A stretch of DNA of 64,000 bases from Cereibacter sphaeroides (lineage in GTDB: Bacteria; Pseudomonadota; Alphaproteobacteria; Rhodobacterales; Rhodobacteraceae), in NCBI GenBank assembly GCA_003243455.1, contig QFQS01000006.1:95079-159078 (forward strand), read 5' to 3'. Below, one piece after another: positions 58,649 through 64,000 of this stretch. The number at the start of each line of letters is the position of its first letter. Position 1 is the stretch's first letter. The notes below the pieces were generated by a model, which worked only from the letters and a program-made list of their open reading frames with translations, did not search any database and had not been told where the DNA came from. The position numbers were made by a program, and so were the translations under genes.

Positions 58649-59935
58649 ATGTCCGCGCCCCCTTCCCCGCACCCCACCGGCCCGCTGCTGCGCCTGTACC
58701 TTGCCTTTTCCCGCGCGGTCACGCCGCTGGCCGAGCGGCATCTGCGCAAACGGCTGACACGCGGCAAGGAGAACCCCGACCGCTGGCGCGAGAAGCTGGG
58801 CGAGGCGAGCGAGGCGCGGCCCGAGGGGGCGCTGGTCTGGATGCACGCGGTGGGATTGGGCGAGGTTCTGGCGCTGCGCGGGTTGATCGAGGAAATGGCG
58901 GCGCTGCGGCCCGATCTGAATTTCCTTGTGACATCCTCCGCCCGCGCCTCGGGCGAGGTTTTTGCCCGGAACCGGCCCGCCAATACGCAGCATCAGTATC
59001 TGCCGCTGGACTGCCCACCGCTGATCACGCGCTTCCTTGACCACTGGCGGCCCGATCTGTCGGTTTGGGCCGAGCAGGATCTGTGGCCCGCCTTCGTGGT
59101 CGAAACCGCGCGGCGGGGTATTTCGTTGGCGATGGTCAATGCCCGGATGAACGCCCGCGCCTATGCCTCTCGCCGCCGGGCGGGGCGGCTTTATGGCGAC
59201 CTACTGGCGCGGTTCACGACGATCGCAGCGCAGGATCAGGACACGGCGACGCATCTGCGAGCGCTGTCTGGGCGGTCGGATGTGGCGGTGGCGGGGTCAC
59301 TGAAGGCAGCTTGTGCGCCGCTGGCGGATCATGCGGAGGAACGGGCGCGGCTGCGGACAGCCTTGGCAGGCCGCGAGCTGTGGCTGGCCGCCTCGACCCA
59401 TCCGCCGGATGAGGCGGTGGTGCTGGCCGAGCAGGCGCGGCGGTTTGCGGGTGATGCGGCCTCGCTGCTGATCATCGCACCGCGTCTGCCCGACCGGCGG
59501 GATGAGATCATGGCGGCCTGCCGGGCAGCAGGGCTTGGCGTTGCGCAGCGGTCGTTGGGACAGGTGCCGGAGTCGGGCGATGCGGTCTGGCTGGCGGACA
59601 GCTTTGGCGAGATGGGGCTGTGGTATCGGCTCGCCCCGGTCTCGCTGATCGGCGGCGGTTTTGGCGCGACAGGCGGGCACAATCCCTGGGAGGCGGCGAG
59701 CCTTGGGTCGGCCATCCTGCATGGGCCGGATACGGCGAACTTCGCCGCCGATTATGCGCAGCTGGAGCTGGCAAGCGCGACGCGGACCGTTACCGGCCCG
59801 GATGATCTGTCGGTTGCGCTGGACAGCGGTGATCTGGCCCGGATGGCAGAACGCGCGAGTGCGGTTCAGGCCGAGGCGCGCCTCGGGGCAACCGCCACGG
59901 CGCGTGAGTTGATCGCTTTGCTGGAGGCCCGTTGA
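58649..59935 (+). CDS. GT30 family glycosyltransferase (Kdo transferase homologue), first of two
   Basis: The product has 428 residues. Recognisable GT30 features are VWMHAVGLGEVLAL (catalytic Glu region, about 64), RPDLSVWAEQDLWPA (about 132) and the C-terminal GGGFGATGGHNPWEAASLG with GPDTANF. The N-terminus lacks an evident transmembrane helix. Its stop overlaps the start of the second GT30 gene (ATGA). It transfers Kdo or a related 3-deoxy-ulosonic acid to lipid A precursor or another acceptor. Divergence from the second copy suggests a different donor or acceptor. Confidence 0.82.
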   Translation: MSAPPSPHPTGPLLRLYLAFSRAVTPLAERHLRKRLTRGKENPDRWREKLGEASEARPEGALVWMHAVGLGEVLALRGLIEEMAALRPDLNFLVTSSARASGEVFARNRPANTQHQYLPLDCPPLITRFLDHWRPDLSVWAEQDLWPAFVVETARRGISLAMVNARMNARAYASRRRAGRLYGDLLARFTTIAAQDQDTATHLRALSGRSDVAVAGSLKAACAPLADHAEERARLRTALAGRELWLAASTHPPDEAVVLAEQARRFAGDAASLLIIAPRLPDRRDEIMAACRAAGLGVAQRSLGQVPESGDAVWLADSFGEMGLWYRLAPVSLIGGGFGATGGHNPWEAASLGSAILHGPDTANFAADYAQLELASATRTVTGPDDLSVALDSGDLARMAERASAVQAEARLGATATARELIALLEAR

Positions 59936-61266
59936 TGCGCGGCTTTCCCAGTCTTAGCCAGCGGTTGTTCCTTGGCCTTTACGCCTTGCTGTGGACGCTG
60001 CTGCTGCCGGTGGTTCTGCTCTACCTGCGCCGTCGCGCCCGACGCGATCCGCTGTATGGCCGGTTTCTGAATGAGCGGTTCGGGCGCTATGCCAACCCCC
60101 TGCCCGGCGCAGTCTGGGTCCATGCCGTCTCGCTGGGCGAGATGCGATCCGCCGTGCCGCTGATCCGGGCGCTGATGGCCCAAGGTGAAACCATCGTCAC
60201 CACGCATTTTACCCCCGCGGGGCGACGCGAGGCTCAGACCGTCTTTGCCGAGGCGATTGCAGCAGGAAAACTGCGCGCGGTCTGGGTGCCGTTCGAGTTC
60301 GACTGGGCCTATCGAGGCTTCTTTCGCGCTTACCGCCCGAAATACGGGCTGGTGATGGAGACAGAGGTCTGGCCGCGCATGATCGCCTCAAGCCGTCGGC
60401 ACAAGGTGCCGCTGCTGATGTGCAACGCGCAATACACGTCGAAAAGCTATACGTTCGACCGCAAATGGCTGCCGGTCCGGTCGCTGCTGATGCGCGGCTT
60501 TGCCGGAATGCTGGTGAAGTCGGACCTGCAGCGACAGCGTTTCGAGTCGGTTGGCGTCAGCAATATCGCGGTGACGGGAGAGTTGCGGTTCGACCAGCCG
60601 ATCCCGCAGCGCCTGCTGGATGCGGGGGCGGCGATGCGGAGGTGGATGGGGGCTGACGACCGGCTGGTCGTGACCTTTGCCAGCGTGGTGCAGGGCGAGG
60701 ATGCGCTGTTCATTGAGGCGCTGAAGGCCTCGCTGGCCGCTCACCGCGACGCGGGGCTGCCCGCGCCGCTATTCGTCTATGTGCCCCGCGCGCCGGAGCG
60801 GTTTGGCGAGGTGGCGGGGCTGCTGGAGGACGCAGGACTGACGGTGGCGCGGCGGAGTGTTGTGCTGGACGCGCAGCTGACGCCGGTTGGGCAGGCGGCT
60901 TCCGTCGATGTGCTGCTGGGGGATTCGACTGGCGAGATGTATGCCTATCTCGCCATGGCGGATCGCGTGGTGGTGGGCGGCGGCTTCACGCCGAACGGAT
61001 CGCACAACATCTCGGAGCCGCTGGCGCTGGGGAAGGTCGTGATGGTCGGGCCGGATATCCATACCATCGAATATCCGGCGGTCGAGGCGATTGGCGCGGG
61101 CGTGGTGCGGCAGTTGCAGACGCCCGCCGATCTGGCGAAGGCGCTGCTGCCCGATCCCGGGCCCCTGCCCTCGGCCGACAGCATCAATACCTTCTTCGCC
61201 GAACATTCCGGTGCTGTCGCCAAGACGCTGGCGGCGATCCCGCGCCTGCTGGCTACCAGCCGCTGA
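59932..61266 (+). CDS. waaA: 3-deoxy-D-manno-octulosonic acid transferase, second GT30 gene
   Basis: The product has 444 residues and is the more canonical copy: an N-terminal anchor helix (LFLGLYALLWTLLLPVVLLYL, about residues 11-31 in parts), then VWVHAVSLGEMRSAVPL (catalytic Glu, about 67), VMETEVWPR, and GGGFTPNGSHNISEPLALGK. WaaA adds Kdo to lipid IVA in LPS biosynthesis. It overlaps the upstream GT30 gene by 4 bases and the convergent SDR gene by 14 bases at the 3' ends. Confidence 0.88.
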   Translation: MMRGFPSLSQRLFLGLYALLWTLLLPVVLLYLRRRARRDPLYGRFLNERFGRYANPLPGAVWVHAVSLGEMRSAVPLIRALMAQGETIVTTHFTPAGRREAQTVFAEAIAAGKLRAVWVPFEFDWAYRGFFRAYRPKYGLVMETEVWPRMIASSRRHKVPLLMCNAQYTSKSYTFDRKWLPVRSLLMRGFAGMLVKSDLQRQRFESVGVSNIAVTGELRFDQPIPQRLLDAGAAMRRWMGADDRLVVTFASVVQGEDALFIEALKASLAAHRDAGLPAPLFVYVPRAPERFGEVAGLLEDAGLTVARRSVVLDAQLTPVGQAASVDVLLGDSTGEMYAYLAMADRVVVGGGFTPNGSHNISEPLALGKVVMVGPDIHTIEYPAVEAIGAGVVRQLQTPADLAKALLPDPGPLPSADSINTFFAEHSGAVAKTLAAIPRLLATSR

Positions 61267-62044
61267 AACCGCCGTCGACGTTCACCAGCTGGCCGGTCAT
61301 GTAGCCCGCCTGCGCCGAGCAGAGGAACAGCATGGCATCGGCGATCTCATCCGGCTGGGCCATACGACCGGCCATGATCAACTCACCCACACGGCGCTGG
61401 AATTCGTCGGAATGGCCATTGAAGACCGCGCCGGGTGCGATGGTGTTGACCGTCGCTTGCCGTTTCGCCCAATAGCCCGCCAGCCAGAGGGTAAGCCCGT
61501 GGATGCCCGCCTTCGTCGTCGAATAGGCGGAAAAGCTCTTGAACGGCATGCCTTCGTAGATCTGGTGGTGGGGTCCGTTCAGCGCATACATCGAGGCGAC
61601 GTTGATCAGCGTGGCAGGCCATTTGCCGATGATGTCGCGGTCCATCTGGCGGGCGATCATGAAGGCGCCGGTCAGGTTGGTGCGCAGCGTGCGTTCCCAG
61701 TCGCTGACCGAGGTATTGGCGAAATCGGGAAAGGGCTTGCCTGCACCCATCAGAAGCTCACCCGTGATGGCGGCATTGTTCAGCACGACATTGGGTTGCC
61801 AGCCGTCGGCAAGGATGCGCGTGAAGATATCCTCGACCTGATCTTCCTGTCCAACATCAAGGTCATAGAAGCGGAAGTTCGCGTTACCACCATTGGCTTC
61901 CTTTATCGCATCGGCCCGATGGCCCGGCAGATCGGACGCGATGACGCGCGCGCCCTCGGCCAGCATACGGCGGACATAGGTCGACCCCAGGACGCCCCCC
62001 GACCCGGTGATGAAAATCGTGCGCCCGGCCAGTTGATCGGTCAA
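61253..62044 (-). CDS. SDR family oxidoreductase (PtmA-like, surface-sugar cluster)
   Basis: The product has 263 residues. The cofactor motif ITGSGGVLGSTYVRRM is near residues 12-27, NNAA at about 90, Ser in NVASMYAL and the YxxxK pair in YSTTKAGIHG at about 175. It overlaps the CMP-nonulosonate synthetase gene by 4 bases (ATGA). The pairing SDR plus cytidylyltransferase resembles PtmA-PtmB of legionaminic-acid clusters. The substrate is not known. Confidence 0.84.
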   Translation of the reverse strand: MTDQLAGRTIFITGSGGVLGSTYVRRMLAEGARVIASDLPGHRADAIKEANGGNANFRFYDLDVGQEDQVEDIFTRILADGWQPNVVLNNAAITGELLMGAGKPFPDFANTSVSDWERTLRTNLTGAFMIARQMDRDIIGKWPATLINVASMYALNGPHHQIYEGMPFKSFSAYSTTKAGIHGLTLWLAGYWAKRQATVNTIAPGAVFNGHSDEFQRRVGELIMAGRMAQPDEIADAMLFLCSAQAGYMTGQLVNVDGGFSGW

Positions 62045-62745
62045 ATCGTACCCTCCTCAAGCCGCATGCGCAGCAGGAATTCCACCATCTTGAAGTCCAG
62101 AGGGCTGTCGATATCGACGCAGCGCTCGGGCGGCATCAGGTAGGGGATCACCCTGCCCTCCCACAGCCCTTTCGAGCGTTTCAGATAGTCCGGCGCCACG
62201 ACATAGGTCGAGGCCGCGTGTTCATAGACCACCGGCGCCTGCTGGCGCGCGACCACGCCGCCGGGCAAGGGTTTGGAGACGTGCAGCGCGCCGGTTTCGT
62301 CCGGTTCAACCAGGTTGAAATAGGGGTTCTTGCGCGCTTCGCAGCAGGACATGACCATATCGGGCTGTTCTTCGGCGAAGAGGATCAGAGCGTTGTCGAG
62401 GTCTTCGGGCAGGCGCAGGGGCGAGGTGCAGTCAAGGTCGAGAAAGGCCGTGGCGAGGCCGGTCTGTTTCTCGGCCTCTTCCAGCGCGTGCTGCCAGACG
62501 CCCCATTTCCCGGCGGTATCGGTGGCCAGATGATCGGGCCTGAGGCCGATTTTCAGCGCGCCCCGACCCACGGCATGGTCGTAGATGGCGGGATCGTCGG
62601 TCGAGACCACGACGGCGTCGATAGCCTGGTTGGCGAACAACTGATCCAGCGACCAGTCGATCAGCGGCTTGCCGCAGATCGGGCGGAAGTTCTTGCCCGG
62701 CACGCCCTTTGACCCTTTGCGGGCGCCGATATGACCGATGATCAT
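62041..62745 (-). CDS. Acylneuraminate (CMP-nonulosonate) cytidylyltransferase
   Basis: The product has 234 residues. The CTP loop is IGARKGSKGVPGKN (about residues 6-19), then CGKPLIDWSLDQ and the metal/substrate region LDLDCTSPLR (about 102). It activates a nonulosonic acid such as sialic or legionaminic acid, or a Kdo analogue, with CTP. It overlaps both neighbours by 4 bases, so the three minus-strand genes form one tight operon. Confidence 0.88.
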   Translation of the reverse strand: MIIGHIGARKGSKGVPGKNFRPICGKPLIDWSLDQLFANQAIDAVVVSTDDPAIYDHAVGRGALKIGLRPDHLATDTAGKWGVWQHALEEAEKQTGLATAFLDLDCTSPLRLPEDLDNALILFAEEQPDMVMSCCEARKNPYFNLVEPDETGALHVSKPLPGGVVARQQAPVVYEHAASTYVVAPDYLKRSKGLWEGRVIPYLMPPERCVDIDSPLDFKMVEFLLRMRLEEGTI

Positions 62746-63671
62746 GGATAGTCCCCCTCAACCTTCCCCACGAACCGGCGCATCTGCCAGGCCTTGGCAA
62801 CGGCGCGGCAGGTGTCCGCCACCCTGTCTAGACGCGGCGCAAGCCTTGCGTCGGAAAGGCTTTCACCCGCGACCAGATGAAGAAAATCACGCATGGCCGC
62901 AAGGAACATCTCGTTGCGGTCGAAGGCCATGTCGATCAGGCCCGGCCCCTGCCCTTCGTCGATCTGGTAGCGCTCCGCGATCAGGTCGAATTCCACGACG
63001 AGGCGGGTTCCCCTGAGCGTGATGCGGCGAAAGCTGACGGGCGAGAGATAGTCCATCGCGACGGTCGCGGTGACGTCCTGCCCGGCGAGCGCGACGCGGG
63101 TGGCGAAATCCACCCCGGGAAAGCTGTCGTGGCCGAGGCTGAGGACAACGACCTCTGCCAATCCGGGGAAAAGCAGATGGGCCAGATCCAGTTCATGGCA
63201 CAGGTCCAGCAGGACACCGCCCCCTTCCGCTCGCGCCGAATAGCTGCCCGCAAAACTCCAGTCCTTGCGCCACAGACGCACGTCATGCCCGATGCCAAAG
63301 GAGGCGTCGTAGACGGTGGAAAGATCGGTTTCCGCAAGCGTTTTGACCGCCGGATGATAGCGCATCATGAAACCCGCCATCGACCGCTTTGCCAGCGGTC
63401 CGGCGACATTCAGGATTTCATCAACTGTGGCCGGATCATAGGCCAGCGGTTTTTCGCAGTAGAAAGGAATGCCGAGTTCTGCGCAGAGGCTGACCAGTTC
63501 CAGCCGGACCTGCGTCTCGGTCGCGATCACGACGCCCGTCGCACCAAGGCGGCGAAAGACAGAGGCATTAAACTCCCGCCAAGGCAAAAGCGCCGTCTTC
63601 ACGCCAAGGGTATGGAGGTTTTGGAAATGCCGCCGCCCGATCGACCCTGCGCCGATTACCGGAATAAACAT
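62742..63671 (-). CDS. Gfo/Idh/MocA family oxidoreductase
   Basis: The ATG at 63671 follows GGAAGG and gives 309 residues; the frame is open upstream through the antisense of tRNA-Ser but that extension is not real. The NAD(P) motif is IPVIGAGSIGRRHFQNL (residues 3-19), then the family motif YCEKPLAYD (about 93) and GGGVLLDLCHELDLAHLLF with the catalytic-type H. It is first in the SDR/cytidylyltransferase operon and probably oxidises a sugar intermediate. Confidence 0.87.
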   Translation of the reverse strand: MFIPVIGAGSIGRRHFQNLHTLGVKTALLPWREFNASVFRRLGATGVVIATETQVRLELVSLCAELGIPFYCEKPLAYDPATVDEILNVAGPLAKRSMAGFMMRYHPAVKTLAETDLSTVYDASFGIGHDVRLWRKDWSFAGSYSARAEGGGVLLDLCHELDLAHLLFPGLAEVVVLSLGHDSFPGVDFATRVALAGQDVTATVAMDYLSPVSFRRITLRGTRLVVEFDLIAERYQIDEGQGPGLIDMAFDRNEMFLAAMRDFLHLVAGESLSDARLAPRLDRVADTCRAVAKAWQMRRFVGKVEGDYP

Positions 63672-63841
63672 CGCCTTGCCTTCCCGAAGGTATTTCTGAG
63701 CGGACGTTGATCCTAGATTCCACCCGGGCGCAACCTTCGATCTGGAGGCGACAGGCTCTGCTGGGCAGGCACAACGCGGCAACGTAACCGTGTTGTCCCC
63801 CCTTGCGGCCCCGCCCTCCCCCAAGTAAACACCGCCCGCAC

Positions 63842-63931
63842 GGACAGTTGGCCGAGTGGTCGAAGGCGCACGCCTGGAAAGTGTGTAGGCGGGGAACCGT
63901 CTCGAGGGTTCGAATCCCTCACTGTCCGCCA
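63842..63931 (+). tRNA. tRNA-Ser (GGA anticodon)
   Basis: A 90-base class II tRNA: acceptor GGACAGT/ACTGTCC, anticodon loop CTGGAAA (anticodon GGA) in the stem CACGC/GTGTG, a long variable arm, T-loop TTCGAAT, discriminator G and encoded CCA. The remaining 69 bases to the window end hold nothing recognised. Confidence 0.95.
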
Positions 63932-64000
63932 CTTTGGAACCCCTCTGGGCACGCCAGCCACCGCCGATTGCCGCACTTGGCCAGCAATAAGCGTCCTTAG

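Noticed and set aside
63672..63932. N-terminal extension of the Gfo/Idh protein beginning MADSEGFEPSRRF
   Set aside because: This is the well-known spurious translation of the antisense strand of a tRNA; here it crosses tRNA-Ser. The ATG at 63671 with a GGAAGG site is the real start.

Overview
The window is GC-rich (roughly 65% by eye), densely coded alphaproteobacterial chromosome. GapR (DUF2312), an NDUFA12-type complex I accessory subunit, a DUF2155 protein, an ScfR/DUF2083 regulator and a reductive pyrimidine pathway with a RutR homologue point to Rhodobacterales, probably Paracoccus or a close relative. No ribosomal RNA, CRISPR array, transposase or prophage was seen. There are two tRNAs: Thr(TGT) on the minus strand and Ser(GGA) on the plus strand.

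Layout. 1-5.8 kb: a DUF2126 protein (5' end outside the window), a permuted ATP-grasp/alpha-E fusion, a transglutaminase and a UPF0314 membrane protein. 6.1-12.7 kb: a polyamine-type cluster with an FAD amine oxidase, PotBCD-like transporter, XRE-cupin regulator, PotA-like ATPase and DJ-1/PfpI protein. Two promoters there share a TGAAAT-N11-WTTTCA element. 13-20 kb: tRNA-Thr, Fe(III)-type permease, a sulfotransferase-like protein, gapR, a FadB-like bifunctional protein whose dehydrogenase half has lost active-site residues, and a YeeE/YedE pair whose second member is fused to a TIGR01244/DUF442 domain. 20-26 kb: an orphan FliM/FliN-domain protein, a two-component operon (receiver, small membrane protein, SLC5-histidine kinase) and an ScfR regulator.

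26-45 kb is the metabolic core: the reductive pyrimidine degradation pathway, PreT/PreA, dihydropyrimidinase, N-carbamoyl-beta-alanine amidohydrolase and beta-alanine:pyruvate transaminase. It sits with an NMT1-type ABC importer and a RutR-like repressor. Near-identical RutR-type palindromes lie upstream of the amidohydrolase and between the transaminase and rutR, so the pathway is probably induced by pyrimidines. A cyclase-TPR protein, Kup, a DedA protein, an SDR and a periplasmic polyamine-type binding protein are interspersed. An AT-rich islet at about 45.2-46.4 kb carries one Abi-like gene.

46.5-55 kb is housekeeping: accBC, aat, DUF2155, mlaD, NDUFA12, clpX, clpP, selO, msrA. 55.4-63.7 kb is a surface-glycan locus: MsbA-like exporter, NeuC-type epimerase, two tandem GT30 (Kdo-transferase) genes, then an opposing SDR / CMP-nonulosonate synthetase / Gfo-Idh trio. 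No NeuB-type synthase is visible.

Two dispersed repeat families occur. One is a 3'-terminal hairpin plus GAGGATATTT element with three copies. The other is a longer intergenic element with two copies, upstream of clpP and upstream of the first GT30 gene.
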